Positions 45,109 to 53,691 of a stretch of DNA of 64,000 bases are shown here, one piece after another. The translations under genes were made by a program, and so were the position numbers. The notes beneath the pieces are model-generated. The model saw nothing but the letters and a program-made list of their open reading frames with translations, ran no database searches and was not told where the DNA came from. Positions within the stretch are counted from its first letter, which is position 1, and each line of letters starts with the position of its first letter. The stretch is from an uncultured Lachnospiraceae bacterium (GTDB taxonomy: Bacteria; Bacillota; Clostridia; Lachnospirales; Lachnospiraceae): contig ONBT01000007.1 in NCBI GenBank assembly GCA_900316075.1, positions 28,069 to 92,068 on the forward strand, in the 5' to 3' direction.

Positions 45109-45145
45109 AAAAAGAGACCGGGCAGGCGCTGCCCGGTCTCTTTTT
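45109..45145. terminator. Bidirectional terminator between GPH carrier and sigma factor
   Basis: AAAAAGAGACCGGGCAG and CTGCCCGGTCTCTTTTT form a long stem with A and T tracts on either side. It serves both convergent genes and overlaps the sigma stop codon region. Confidence 0.92.
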
Positions 45146-45890
45146 ATACGGACTTGACGAAGATATCCATGTACTCGGCCATCTCGGCCTGCATCTTCTC
45201 CATGGCGCCGGAGAGGATGCGCAGGACTTCGCTGTCTTCGAGGCCCAGAATTTTGCAGATTTCTTTCCGGGACAGGTTCTCGTAGTAGAACATGAGGACG
45301 ACTTTCTTCTCGGAATTCGACAGCTGCTGCATGGAGGCGTCGAGACGGGCGGCGAGCTCCTTCCTGTCGATTGGGAAGGGCTGCGAGCCTCCCTCTTCCA
45401 GGTAGGAGAAGGAAGAGGCAGATGATAATGTAAAGGCCGTCTCCGCTTCAATAAGCTGGGGCAGGGTCATATCCAAGGCGTTTGCCACGTCCTTTTTTTC
45501 TGCGGGTTTCCCGGCGGCGAGGAGGTCCTTCCGAGCCGCATCAATTTTTTTCTTCGTATCGATAATCAGGCGCTTGGCGTCGGCATTCTTCGTGACGGCG
45601 TCAATCATGCTTTTGCGGATGCGGGCTCCGGCAAAGTCCTCAAAGCGGCCGGTCCCGTCGTACTTGTAGATGGCGTCGATGAGCCCGGGCAGGCCCTCTT
45701 CTACAAGGTCATGGCCGGCCGCGGCAGTCCCCAGGTAAGCGGACAGGCGGGACGCAATATTGACGGAGAGGTAGACATACTCCTTCGTCAGGGCATCGCG
45801 GTTTTCGGCTGTGGGAGCCTCTCTATATGCCTCCCACAGTTTCGCTTTTCTATTGGCAGCGGCGGTCGCCTGGATGTTCGTAGTGTACAA
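45144..45890 (-). CDS. Sigma-70 family RNA polymerase sigma factor
   Basis: 248 residues if translation starts at the TTG at 45890, chosen because AGAAGGA lies eight bases upstream. An earlier start would cross a terminator and overlap the preceding gene. Region 2 is LVEEGLPGLIDAIYKYDGTG, then FEDFAGARIRKSMIDAV. Region 4 is LSNSEKKVVLMFYYENLSRK, then EICKILGLEDSEVLRIL. The layout is like FliA/SigB-type alternative sigma factors with a short region 3. No anti-sigma gene of its own is adjacent. Confidence 0.85.
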   Translation of the reverse strand: MYTTNIQATAAANRKAKLWEAYREAPTAENRDALTKEYVYLSVNIASRLSAYLGTAAAGHDLVEEGLPGLIDAIYKYDGTGRFEDFAGARIRKSMIDAVTKNADAKRLIIDTKKKIDAARKDLLAAGKPAEKKDVANALDMTLPQLIEAETAFTLSSASSFSYLEEGGSQPFPIDRKELAARLDASMQQLSNSEKKVVLMFYYENLSRKEICKILGLEDSEVLRILSGAMEKMQAEMAEYMDIFVKSV

Positions 45891-45914
45891 AACGTTTCCT
45901 TCTAAGAAAGATAA

Positions 45915-45943
45915 GTGGCAGCCCGGCTCCGCCGGGCTGCCAC
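45915..45943 (-). terminator. Terminator of the beta-propeller gene
   Basis: Perfect 13-bp stem GTGGCAGCCCGGC / GCCGGGCTGCCAC with a 3-nt loop. On the minus strand it is followed by a T-rich rather than pure T run. Confidence 0.75.
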
Positions 45944-45970
45944 TATTATACCCTAGATAGGCAGTCTGAT

Positions 45971-48373
45971 TCAATATAAAAGCTTCTCCCCGCCCTTCAC
46001 TTCAACCCCGTCGGGCTCTGAGATGTAGAGGTCGTCGCCTATGTAGAGGCCGCGCAGAGACTGGACGCCGTTGAAATCAAGGTCTGCGGTGTAGATGGCG
46101 TCGAAGGATTTCGTCACCTCGTTCCAGGAATAGAAGACATAGGCCGTCTTCCAGGTGGCGTAGTCGTCGTTCGTGTAGGAATAGCCGAAGCCGAGGAGGT
46201 TCTTGTCCGCCGAAGCCAGAACGGCCCGGTGGTCGTAGGTGTAGAGGTCCGAGTACTTGGCCGGAATGACGGTGGAGCCCACCACAACGGGGTTCGTCGG
46301 GTCACTGACATCAAACATCGAAAGCTTGATCCCCTTCTGCTCTCCCGTGTCCGGATCCGTTTCTAGCCCTAAGCCCACGAGGCGGTTCTCCGACCAGGGG
46401 TGGAGATAGTCCGAGAAGCCCGTGATCTTCAGGTACCCCAAAAGCTTCGGGTCATCGGGATTTGAAATGTCGACCGCGAACAGGGGGTCCGTCTGCCGGT
46501 AGGTGACGAAGTAAGCCATCTTCCCGATATAGCGGGCGGAATAGATGGTCTCGCCGGGCGCGAGCCCTGTGAGAGCGCCCCGCCGCTTCATCTCGGCATC
46601 ATAGACATAGAGGCCGTTGCTGGTATCGCTGCTTGAATAATTGTAGGTCGTGGTCAGGATGAAAAGATTGTCATCGACCACCCGCAGGGCGTAGTCGTCG
46701 GTGACGGTGCCGGAAACCGTGGCCGCCCCGGCCGCGTCAATCTTCCCGTCCTTGAAGGTGAAGCGGGCGACATTCGTGGCGTCGGAGCCCGAGCTTGCGC
46801 TGTCGTAGCCGTAGAGGTAGATAGCGTCATCCGTCACATAGGGCGTTGCATAATTATTCATGATCATGCAGGAATCGATGGCCTTCAGGCCGTCTCCGGC
46901 AAGGTCGAAAGCCGCGATGATGGTCTGGTTCAGGCCCTCTGCCGGAAGGTAGATGGAGTCCGCCCCGATCTTTTCCCCGTCAATCTGGGGCCAGACGACC
47001 TGGTCATCGTCCATCCAGTTGTAGGCGAAGACGATCAGCTTCCCGTCCGACGTAATCCGGGCCTGGTTGTAATACCCGTCGATGCAGTCGACGCTCTTTA
47101 AGACCGCGTGCTCCGGATCGGAAATGTCGTAGGTGAAAATGCCGAGCAGCTTGGTGCTGGTGTCCGCGACGCCCCGGTAGCTTGCGTCGGCGGCCAGGTC
47201 CGGCGTGGCGGAAGCGTTCGGGTTCAAGCCATACTTATAGAGGTTCCCGAGCACGATAAGCTTACCGTCCCGCACGAACATCTCATTGATGCTGACCGAG
47301 CAGGATTCAATGATGTCCGCCACCTTCTTCGGAACAGAAACACCGGCCGTCCCTTCCTGTGAGCCGTCATTTTCGGTGCTGCTGTCCTTCGAAGTATCCG
47401 TCCCCTCTTCAGCAGAGCCGGATGTGCCCGCAGCCTTCCGGACCGCGGCAATCGTGTCGTTTGTCATATTGATGTCGTCGCAGCGGGTCAGAGCCGTCCC
47501 GTCTGCCCTGGTGACCTTGATCGACTCGCCGACGACGCGATAGATGTAGCGGCCGTCCGTCTTTGCGATATCGGCCTCATCTACCCCTTCGACCAGGGTA
47601 TTTGTATATGAATAATCAGATCCCGAGTTCCCTGCGCCCGATGCGGTGTCCGCTGACTCCTGGATTGCCTTGCTGCCCTCGGAGCCGGTCGTCGCCGAAT
47701 CCGCCGTGGAGCTGGATGACGACGCATTCGTGGAAGCCGCATTGTCGCTTATGGAATCCGTCGCCACTTCGTCCGTGGTATAGGAATTCCAGGCCGCGAC
47801 CTGTTTCTTGACATAATTCGTGTAAGCCTTTTCCGTCTTCGCGAGGACATACATAGACCCGGCATCGTGGCGTTCAATGGCTGCCGTGGTGGGCTCCGCA
47901 TCCGCCCCTTCCGCGTCTTTCACGGTTTCCGTCTCTGCAGCCACCTCTTCCAGACTGGTGCCGGCCTCTTCCAGCTTCTTTTCGAAGTGGTCATAGGTAA
48001 GCCAGGAGGAGAGCCCCACGAGAAGGACCGCCGCAGCTGCCGTTGCCAGGCCCCGCCGCATGCGCTTTTTCCGGGCCTTTTCTGCCTCGGCCCTGTCGGT
48101 AAAGGCCTTTGCCGCTTTGACCGAATCCGTCCGGTCGTTGCCGGAAATCCGGACAACCTTTCCGCCCTCGGAAACGTCTGTCGCAGAGCCCTTTTCCTCA
48201 TTGGTCACGCGGGAAGGACCTGCGGAAGCCTTCGTCTCCTCGCTCCGCTCGCTCTCCCGCTCGCTCCGCCGCCCCCGGGCGTCAAGCCTGAGCTGCATAA
48301 TATCCGGCTCCAGCATGTCGGGCACGTCGACTTTCTCCGCCGCCCTTTTCAATTTTTCTTCTATATCTCTCAT
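45971..48373 (-). CDS. Membrane-anchored beta-propeller protein, probable anti-sigma factor
   Basis: 800 residues from the ATG at 48373 after AAGGAGG. A cytosolic N-terminus (MRDIEEKLKRAAEKVDVPDM) of the kind found at the front of anti-sigma proteins is followed by one membrane helix near 106-125 (LATAAAAVLLVGLSSWL). Next come a Ser/Thr/Ala-rich linker and an extracytoplasmic beta-propeller domain that starts LVEGVDEADIAKTDGRYIYR, the hallmark of the secreted Beta_propel family. It is directly downstream of an ECF sigma gene on the same strand. I infer that it holds the sigma factor and senses something outside the cell. Confidence 0.85.
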   Translation of the reverse strand: MRDIEEKLKRAAEKVDVPDMLEPDIMQLRLDARGRRSERESERSEETKASAGPSRVTNEEKGSATDVSEGGKVVRISGNDRTDSVKAAKAFTDRAEAEKARKKRMRRGLATAAAAVLLVGLSSWLTYDHFEKKLEEAGTSLEEVAAETETVKDAEGADAEPTTAAIERHDAGSMYVLAKTEKAYTNYVKKQVAAWNSYTTDEVATDSISDNAASTNASSSSSTADSATTGSEGSKAIQESADTASGAGNSGSDYSYTNTLVEGVDEADIAKTDGRYIYRVVGESIKVTRADGTALTRCDDINMTNDTIAAVRKAAGTSGSAEEGTDTSKDSSTENDGSQEGTAGVSVPKKVADIIESCSVSINEMFVRDGKLIVLGNLYKYGLNPNASATPDLAADASYRGVADTSTKLLGIFTYDISDPEHAVLKSVDCIDGYYNQARITSDGKLIVFAYNWMDDDQVVWPQIDGEKIGADSIYLPAEGLNQTIIAAFDLAGDGLKAIDSCMIMNNYATPYVTDDAIYLYGYDSASSGSDATNVARFTFKDGKIDAAGAATVSGTVTDDYALRVVDDNLFILTTTYNYSSSDTSNGLYVYDAEMKRRGALTGLAPGETIYSARYIGKMAYFVTYRQTDPLFAVDISNPDDPKLLGYLKITGFSDYLHPWSENRLVGLGLETDPDTGEQKGIKLSMFDVSDPTNPVVVGSTVIPAKYSDLYTYDHRAVLASADKNLLGFGYSYTNDDYATWKTAYVFYSWNEVTKSFDAIYTADLDFNGVQSLRGLYIGDDLYISEPDGVEVKGGEKLLY

Positions 48374-48391
48374 ATGTGGCCTCCTTGAGGT

Positions 48392-48430
48392 CAACCCCTC
48401 AGGCACGCCTTTTGCGTGCCTGAGGGGTTG
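48392..48430 (-). promoter_or_regulatory. 17-bp perfect hairpin just upstream of the beta-propeller gene
   Basis: CAACCCCTCAGGCACGC faces GCGTGCCTGAGGGGTTG across a 5-nt loop. It is between the ECF sigma and propeller genes, about ten bases before the AAGGAGG box. There is no T tract on the minus strand, so it is more likely an attenuator, RNA stabiliser or processing site than a terminator. Confidence 0.65.
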
Positions 48431-48480
48431 TAACAACAGCAGAGAACTCTGTAAAAATTCGAGCTGTCACAACAGAGGGG

Positions 48481-48975
48481 TCAAGACATTTGGCTCCGCA
48501 GCTTCTTCAGCGCCCTGTTCTCCCTCGAGCGCACCGTGGAAGCGCGCATATCCAGCATTTCCGCGATTTCCCTCGTCTTAAAACCCGCAATCACGTGCAG
48601 GAGAATAATGATCCGGTCCGTCTCATCGAGGCCGGAGAGCAATGACAGGGTCTCCTCCGTGCTGTCGAAGCTGCCTCCACTCAAATCCGGCGGGACCTCC
48701 GGTCCTTCCTCGGAATAGGCTGCCCTCCGCCGCTTGCACTTGGCCGAAAGAATTCGGTAGATCCAGACCGAAAAGGCCTCCGGCACCCGCAGGGCTCCGA
48801 TGCCCTCCCAGGCATCGACGACCGTGTCCGCAACAGCATCCTCCGCATCGGCTGACCGGCCCAGCAGGAAATACGCATATCTATACATAGCTTTGTACAT
48901 ATTCCCGTATAGGCTCACGAAGGCGTCCGCATCGCCGTCAATCGCTTTCCGAACTGTCTGAACATCTATTTCCAT
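48481..48975 (-). CDS. ECF-type sigma factor
   Basis: 164 residues. Region 2 is YGNMYKAMYRYAYFLLGRSA, then DAEDAVADTVVDAWEGI. Region 4 is LDETDRIIILLHVIAGFKTR, then EIAEMLDMRASTVRSRENRA. This is the length and order of an ECF (group 4) sigma factor of the SigW/SigV kind. It is followed by the membrane beta-propeller protein on the same strand, a standard sigma/anti-sigma pair. The ATG at 48975 has a GGGAGGATGCC sequence upstream. Confidence 0.92.
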   Translation of the reverse strand: MEIDVQTVRKAIDGDADAFVSLYGNMYKAMYRYAYFLLGRSADAEDAVADTVVDAWEGIGALRVPEAFSVWIYRILSAKCKRRRAAYSEEGPEVPPDLSGGSFDSTEETLSLLSGLDETDRIIILLHVIAGFKTREIAEMLDMRASTVRSRENRALKKLRSQMS

Positions 48976-49083
48976 GGCATCCTCCCGCGGGATATCACAG
49001 GTTTCATGTATATAGTGTCAGATTACCATTCTTTTGTTGCAGGGGGAACCAAAAAATTTCTCTCCGGAAAATTGGAAAATGCC

Positions 49084-49112
49084 TTGCCCGCTCCCGCTTG
49101 CTCGCCTATAAT
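49084..49112 (+). promoter_or_regulatory. Promoter of the small membrane-protein gene
   Basis: TTGCCC (49084-49089), 17-bp spacer, TATAAT (49107-49112), 54 bp before the ATG. Confidence 0.72.
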
Positions 49113-49166
49113 TAGGCCATAAGCGGCAAAAGAACATGCCGCAGCGTTTTGAATGGAGGTCCGCCT

Positions 49167-49370
49167 ATGGCCCGAACGAAAAAGATTCCCCTCTCGCAGC
49201 AGCTCTTTCCGGCAAGCGCGAAAATCCTGCCTGCCGGTCTGCGCGACGGACTTGACCGCTTCGGGGACAAGGCGGAGAGCTTCAGCAAATGGGTGACTGT
49301 CGCTGCCCTGCTCGCCGTCTTTACGGCCGGCGTGATCCGGGGCCTGAAAAGCGACGTCGAATACCACTGA
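49167..49370 (+). CDS. 67-residue single-pass membrane protein
   Basis: MARTKKIPLSQQLFPASAKI at the start, with TGGAGG upstream. One hydrophobic helix near the end (VTVAALLAVFTAGVIRGL, about residues 43-60) leaves a short charged tail. A consensus promoter precedes it. No family recognised. Small proteins of this shape are often membrane-complex subunits or stress peptides, but no function is claimed. Confidence 0.65.
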   Translation: MARTKKIPLSQQLFPASAKILPAGLRDGLDRFGDKAESFSKWVTVAALLAVFTAGVIRGLKSDVEYH

Positions 49371-49462
49371 AGCATTTCAGGAAGGAATCCGGCGGAAGAA
49401 TTCCGTTTGCAGCCTTTCATTGAAGCCATTCAGAGAATGTTGAAGATAAGGAGGAAAACACC

Positions 49463-49624
49463 ATGAAGAAGTATGAATGCACCATGTGCGGCTACATCTA
49501 CGACCCCGAGAAGGGCGACCCGGACAACGGTATCGCTCCCGGCACGGCCTTTGAGGACCTGCCCGACGACTGGACCTGCCCCCTCTGCGGCGTCGGCAAG
49601 GAAGATTTCAAGCCGGTTGACTGA
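49463..49624 (+). CDS. Rubredoxin
   Basis: 53 residues after [25 protein letters not shown], then [20 protein letters not shown] is a canonical rubredoxin: two CxxC(G) knuckles, at 6-9 and 39-42, bind one iron atom. It carries single electrons in the cytosol, commonly to oxygen- or peroxide-reducing enzymes of anaerobes. No partner such as rubrerythrin is adjacent. A strong terminator follows. Confidence 0.97.
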   Translation: MKKYECTMCGYIYDPEKGDPDNGIAPGTAFEDLPDDWTCPLCGVGKEDFKPVD

Positions 49625-49648
49625 AAGGCACATTTTCTGGAAGTTGAG

Positions 49649-49680
49649 AATCCGTCCCGTTTTTCCGGGACGGATTTTTG
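49649..49680 (+). terminator. Terminator of the rubredoxin gene
   Basis: AATCCGTCCCG pairs with CGGGACGGATT, followed by TTTG TTT. Confidence 0.9.
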
Positions 49681-49696
49681 TTTGACGTGAAAAGGC

Positions 49697-49725
49697 TTGC
49701 AATATGAGGCTCCGTGGCCTATACT
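49697..49725 (+). promoter_or_regulatory. Promoter of the folT leader transcript
   Basis: TTGCAA (49697-49702), 17-bp spacer, TATACT (49720-49725). It predicts a transcript start near 49732, nearly 280 nt before the start codon. Confidence 0.75.
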
Positions 49726-49731
49726 GTAGCC

Positions 49732-50009
49732 GTTTCAAAAAATTCGAAGCAGACTAGGCTGCGGAGCGTATTAGTGCCGACGGACTGAGGGAGTTGCCCG
49801 CCGGACGAAATGGCAGATACCGATCCCGTTGAAATTGAAAGGATCTGCCTGCGGTTCCGTTTAGCCGCATCCCGCTGCTGCAGATGCCGACGGTTTGACA
49901 TGATGCAGGCAGGCTTTCCGGAGCCTGCAAAAGCATTATGAATAATATAAACCTCCATACGCACCCTGCAGTATCACGAGATCTGCAAAGGTACGAATGG
50001 AGGTTTTTT
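49732..50009 (+). ncRNA. Structured ~280-nt leader upstream of folT, riboswitch candidate
   Basis: Between the promoter and the folT ATG lie several plausible stems. GGCA..GATCC pairs with GGATC..TGCC near 49811-49855. GCGG/CCGC follows at 49852-49870, and GCAGGC/GCCTGC at about 49908-49929. TGCCGACGG occurs twice (about 49777 and 49887). The region ends in a terminator whose right arm contains the ribosome binding site. No known class (THF, TPP, lysine, T-box, cobalamin) was recognised by its conserved words. An unrelated untranslated spacer remains possible. Confidence 0.5.
49949..50009 (+). terminator. Terminator/sequester stem at the folT start
   Basis: AAACCTCCAT pairs with ATGGAGGTTT, followed by more T residues, one base before the ATG. 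The GGAGG of the ribosome site is inside the right arm, so folding would both stop transcription and block translation. The left arm overlaps a TGAATAATATAAA motif. Confidence 0.75.
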
Positions 50010-50010
50010 C

Positions 50011-50544
50011 ATGCGTGAAATCAGAAACGTACGGGTGATCACCCTGGCGGCCATGCTGACGGCGGTCGCCGTAATTCTGGGCTTCTTCAAGATTCCTATC
50101 ACAAGTCTCATCGAAATCCGCTTCCAGTCAATCCCGGTAAAACTGGCCGGCATGCTGATGGGACCCTTCGTCGGCGGGACCGTCGGAATCCTGACCGACG
50201 TCCTCTCCTACCTGGTCCGGCCCACCGGGGCTTTCTTCCCGGGCTTTACGATCACGTCTCTGGTCACAGGCGTCATCTTCGCTATCTTTCTCTATAAGAA
50301 GCCCTTTTCCATGTTCCGGGTAGCCATGGCGGAACTTACCACGGGCCTTCTCTGCAGCATGCTCTTAAACACCCTATGGCTCTCGATTCTCTATAAGACG
50401 CCCTATCTCACGACCTTCATGGCAAGGCTTCCCAAAGAGCTCGTCATGCTCCCCATCAATATCCTCATCATCTGCCTCGTCAGCAAGGCCGTCCACGGAA
50501 TTGCGGAGCGCTTCCTCGAACCGGTCCGTTCCCGCGAGCAGTAA
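50011..50544 (+). CDS. folT: FolT-family ECF transporter S component
   Basis: 177 residues, five to six membrane helices. LTAVAVILGFFKIPITSLIE, then RFQSIPVKLAGMLMGPFVGG and ILTDVLSYLVRPTGAFFPGF is the folate-type S-component family. It binds the vitamin and uses a shared EcfA/EcfT module, possibly the one at 29-32 kb. Folate specificity is inferred from family; close relatives may carry other ligands. Expression is probably controlled by the long leader and terminator immediately upstream. Confidence 0.85.
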   Translation: MREIRNVRVITLAAMLTAVAVILGFFKIPITSLIEIRFQSIPVKLAGMLMGPFVGGTVGILTDVLSYLVRPTGAFFPGFTITSLVTGVIFAIFLYKKPFSMFRVAMAELTTGLLCSMLLNTLWLSILYKTPYLTTFMARLPKELVMLPINILIICLVSKAVHGIAERFLEPVRSREQ

Positions 50545-50566
50545 GGCAGCAAAAAGTTTCCTACAG

Positions 50567-50599
50567 AAAAAGGAGCCGCATTTCGCAGCTCCTTTTGTT
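50567..50599. terminator. Bidirectional terminator between folT and the ligase-like gene
   Basis: AAAAGGAGC and GCTCCTTTT face each other with an 11-nt loop and A/T tracts on both sides. Confidence 0.85.
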
Positions 50600-50607
50600 G
50601 TACAACA

Positions 50608-52536
50608 TTATTTCTTCCCGGACTTCCGAATCGGCTTTTCTTCAGGTTCTCCGAGCTCTTTTCGGACAAGAGCGTTCACGCCCCATCCGGCTCCCAGGAT
50701 GGTCCAGAAGACCGGACCCGTGCAGATAGTGGAGTCGTTCGCCAGGACAACGATCAGGTAGGCGAGGACGCCGACCGAGATACCGAAGCCCATGCGGGCC
50801 AGGGCCAGCTTGTCTTTCATGTCCTTCTCCGTGAGGGTGCCGGTATAGGCATCCTTGAAGACCGCCTTCCGGTAGATCCGGATTGACTGGAACAGGTACC
50901 AGAAGAAGAAGACCATGGCTCCTGCGAAGGCGATGAAACCGTTCTCAATCCACAGCTGCAGGTAGTAGCAGTGGGGCTTGACGTCAAAGAGGGCGTTGTC
51001 CGCGCCGACCCGGTAGGACTTGTTGATATACTCCCACTGGGGATAGACAAGGACAAAGCAGTCCGCCCCGGCCCCGATGATCATGTGGTGCTTTAAAAGG
51101 GGAATCGAGCGGTTGTAGATATGGCCCCGGCCGGAAGCCATATTTTCGGGGAAGACATAGGCCACTTCGACTTCCTCTTCCGTCGGCATCTTGATGCCTT
51201 TCATGGCCGAGTTCACGAAGTAGTAGTCGCCCTCCTCCGTCGCCTTGATGAAGGAGAGATGGCAGTCCTTTCCGGAGTCGCTGGGGATATTGACGTACAT
51301 GTAATAGCCGCCTTCGGCGTCCCCATTCAGGCCGAAGCTGATATCCTTCCAGGAGGAATCCATGCAGGCGTAGGTCTGGTCGGACTTGCTCGTACACTTG
51401 AGGTTCAGGGTCTGCCCTTCTCCGTCCTTCGCGTCAAACGTGGCAATGCCGGAGCCGGTATCCACAGAATACGAGAAGACAAGGGCCCGGCCGTCCTTCA
51501 TGGAAATTTTTACATTATTATCGCCGGTGAAAATTCCGTCCTCGGCGATGGGGATGTCCTCGTCCTTGTGGGGAGCGCTTCCGATGAAGATGGCGCTGAC
51601 ATGCTCTTTCAGGGAGCTGCTGGTCTCAAGGACCGCCACCCCGCCGCCGATCAGGATGGCCAGGACGACGAGACCGATGATGAAGGTCTTCCGTTTGTGA
51701 GAGAGCAGGACCAGGACCGCGATGACCAGGGCGCCGAGGATGCCGACGAAACCGGACAGGGCTCCGTGGAAGGAGACATAGGCCGCCAGGACGCAGAGGG
51801 CCGCATTCAGGGCCTTCCGCCAGAGCTTCTCTTCCACGAAAATCAGGGCGAGAAAGATGGGCACAAGGACGCCCGTGTACATGGAGAAATAGTCGACGTT
51901 GTAGATGGTGCCGTAAGCCTGGCGCTCGCCGGCGACGACGCTGATCGTGTCGAGCTTGTCCCAGAAGGAAAGGGGCGCAATCAGTCGCTTCCCGAAGTTC
52001 GTCGAGAAGAGGTCCAGGCCCAGTCCCTGGAAAGAAGCCAGGGCCAGTTCCACGAGGACGAAGTACTCGGAGCCCCGCAGGAAATACCTGAGGTGGTCGA
52101 CCGAGACGATGCAGGTGTAGGTGTAATAAGCGATGACCAGGTAGCCGAGCAGGGCCAGGGCCGACTCGAACATTTCATAGGAGCCTGCGAACGAGAACAG
52201 GGGCCGTTTGCCGAAGATGGCGGACACGAGAACCATGACCCCGTAGATGCTGGCGGGAATCATGAAGCGGCCGATCGGCAGGTCCTCATAATAATAGTTG
52301 ACCCGCACCAAAAGGATAATGACGCAGACGCAGGCCAGCACGAACACGGCCCACTGCTTGTAGAAGAGAAATACGTCCGCCGTGCCACCCCCGTTCGGGA
52401 ACCAGTCGTAGTCCCCCAGGTGGTTGTCATAGGTGTAGATCCGCATCAGGAAGGGAATCAGGCCCACGGCCAGGATGGACGGAATCAGATACTTGACGGA
52501 CAGCTTGGGCTGCGTCGATTGCGATGCCAGTTTCAT
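50608..52536 (-). CDS. O-antigen ligase-like (Wzy_C) multi-pass membrane protein
   Basis: 642 residues from the ATG at 52536 after GGGAGA. About twelve membrane helices surround a large hydrophilic loop (about residues 310-480). GRGHIYNRSIPLLKHHMIIG, then GADCFVLVYPQWEY is the Wzy_C-type motif region (ligases and polymerases that join undecaprenyl-linked glycans), and HCYYLQLWIENGFIAF follows. The dehydratase at 12.7 kb and the ABC exporter at 55.5 kb could supply and flip such glycans, but they are not in one operon. Ligase versus polymerase cannot be decided. Confidence 0.78.
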   Translation of the reverse strand: MKLASQSTQPKLSVKYLIPSILAVGLIPFLMRIYTYDNHLGDYDWFPNGGGTADVFLFYKQWAVFVLACVCVIILLVRVNYYYEDLPIGRFMIPASIYGVMVLVSAIFGKRPLFSFAGSYEMFESALALLGYLVIAYYTYTCIVSVDHLRYFLRGSEYFVLVELALASFQGLGLDLFSTNFGKRLIAPLSFWDKLDTISVVAGERQAYGTIYNVDYFSMYTGVLVPIFLALIFVEEKLWRKALNAALCVLAAYVSFHGALSGFVGILGALVIAVLVLLSHKRKTFIIGLVVLAILIGGGVAVLETSSSLKEHVSAIFIGSAPHKDEDIPIAEDGIFTGDNNVKISMKDGRALVFSYSVDTGSGIATFDAKDGEGQTLNLKCTSKSDQTYACMDSSWKDISFGLNGDAEGGYYMYVNIPSDSGKDCHLSFIKATEEGDYYFVNSAMKGIKMPTEEEVEVAYVFPENMASGRGHIYNRSIPLLKHHMIIGAGADCFVLVYPQWEYINKSYRVGADNALFDVKPHCYYLQLWIENGFIAFAGAMVFFFWYLFQSIRIYRKAVFKDAYTGTLTEKDMKDKLALARMGFGISVGVLAYLIVVLANDSTICTGPVFWTILGAGWGVNALVRKELGEPEEKPIRKSGKK

Positions 52537-52668
52537 GAATAATATTCTCCCAAAGTAAGTATTTCCGGGGCTCTTGCAGGGCACTGCCCCGATGTCCGCC
52601 GGACCGGGCTCTATTCTAGCACATTTGGACCGGGTGCGGGGAAAATATATCTTTTCGCCGGGTGTCTC

Positions 52669-53643
52669 TCAGTTCTGGAAGTTGAAATGCTGGCCCTCGA
52701 TAAGGTCATAGGCCTTGAGTTCTGCCGCATCCAGGTTCTCACGGTGCATGTCCACAGCGTTGATCTGGCTGTTTTCATAGGTCGTGTAGTAATAGATGCC
52801 CTTGTCCTGGTTACAGCAGGAAGAATAGATGGTGATTTCGTACTTGTCCCCGCCCAGGTGGCAGAGGCCCCGCTGCTGCTCGACCGAGCCCAGGATGTGG
52901 AAGAACTGGGACACGGAGGCCGACTCGTCGTCACCGGACTTCGAATTCATACGGGTGAAGGCCACCTTGGCGAAACGGGAGGCGCTGGAAAGGTCGCCGG
53001 GAAGGCCCATTCCGCCCATGCCGCGCGAATAGGGGTGAAGGTCTGTGCCGTCCGCAAAGCGGCACTCCCCCTGGTCCGCCGTCAGGTTCCGGTAATTGGC
53101 CAGCATGGTCATCTGAATGTCAAAGGTAGGATTGTTCGTCATGACGCCGACCGGGTCATCGTAGATGTGAAGGCCGGTCTTCGTCTGCTCCACCACAATC
53201 TGCTTCTTTTTGTCTCCAATCATCCAGTGCAGGGGGTTGGGCGGCAGCTCGGGCGCAAAGGCCACATTCGTGATATTCACATCGGAAAGCTTCTCCCTCG
53301 CCTCGTCCGTGGTCTTGCATGAGGATAATATAAAGGGAATCAGTTCGAACGAAGCGATATTCGTCTTCCCGTCGGCAGGGTCCCGGAAATCGCAGTTGTC
53401 CGGGAAGTTCAGGCCGGCCATGCCAAGTCCCGCTTCATTGATCCCGTCATAGAACAGAGGATAGCCGCCCGCCACATAGGCCATGCCGATCATAGCCAGG
53501 TGGTCTGCATTCGTATCACCATTCCTGAAAGCGAAGGGAAACTTCCGCGGCACCACCGTCACCTGCTCGTGGTAGCTGTACTCAAGGTCCAGATTCCGGC
53601 CGAAATAGTGGTCTTTCGTGAAATAAGTGGCTGCAGTGCACAT
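52669..53643 (-). CDS. Choloylglycine hydrolase family (bile salt hydrolase/penicillin acylase)
   Basis: 324 residues, AAAGGAG before the ATG. N-terminal-nucleophile amidase: Cys2 (MCTAATYF) is exposed after Met removal. Other active-site residues are in YFGRNLDLE (Arg, Asp), NEAGLGMAGLNFP (Asn), VMTNNPTFD (Asn) and SSASRFAKVAF (Arg). The motif set is that of conjugated-bile-salt hydrolases rather than penicillin V acylases, and the length is normal. Bile salt hydrolysis is typical of gut commensals; substrate preference is inferred. Confidence 0.92.
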   Translation of the reverse strand: MCTAATYFTKDHYFGRNLDLEYSYHEQVTVVPRKFPFAFRNGDTNADHLAMIGMAYVAGGYPLFYDGINEAGLGMAGLNFPDNCDFRDPADGKTNIASFELIPFILSSCKTTDEAREKLSDVNITNVAFAPELPPNPLHWMIGDKKKQIVVEQTKTGLHIYDDPVGVMTNNPTFDIQMTMLANYRNLTADQGECRFADGTDLHPYSRGMGGMGLPGDLSSASRFAKVAFTRMNSKSGDDESASVSQFFHILGSVEQQRGLCHLGGDKYEITIYSSCCNQDKGIYYYTTYENSQINAVDMHRENLDAAELKAYDLIEGQHFNFQN

Positions 53644-53691
53644 GATGAAGCTCCTTTCAAGGCTAATGTAGTTCTTCTTGTTTATATGAAT

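Noticed and set aside
49437..49466. Nine-codon ORF overlapping the rubredoxin start (MLKIRRKTP)
   Set aside because: It does not echo the rubredoxin start, unlike the hflX and hydrolase cases, and simply spans the ribosome binding site.
49732..50009. T-box leader, THF or lysine riboswitch as a firm call
   Set aside because: The TGGNACCGCG T-box word and the conserved words of the other two classes were not found.
51121..52542. 473-codon plus-strand frame
   Set aside because: Antisense of the O-antigen-ligase-like gene; Gly/Asp/Gln-rich composition is typical of shadow frames in GC-rich DNA.
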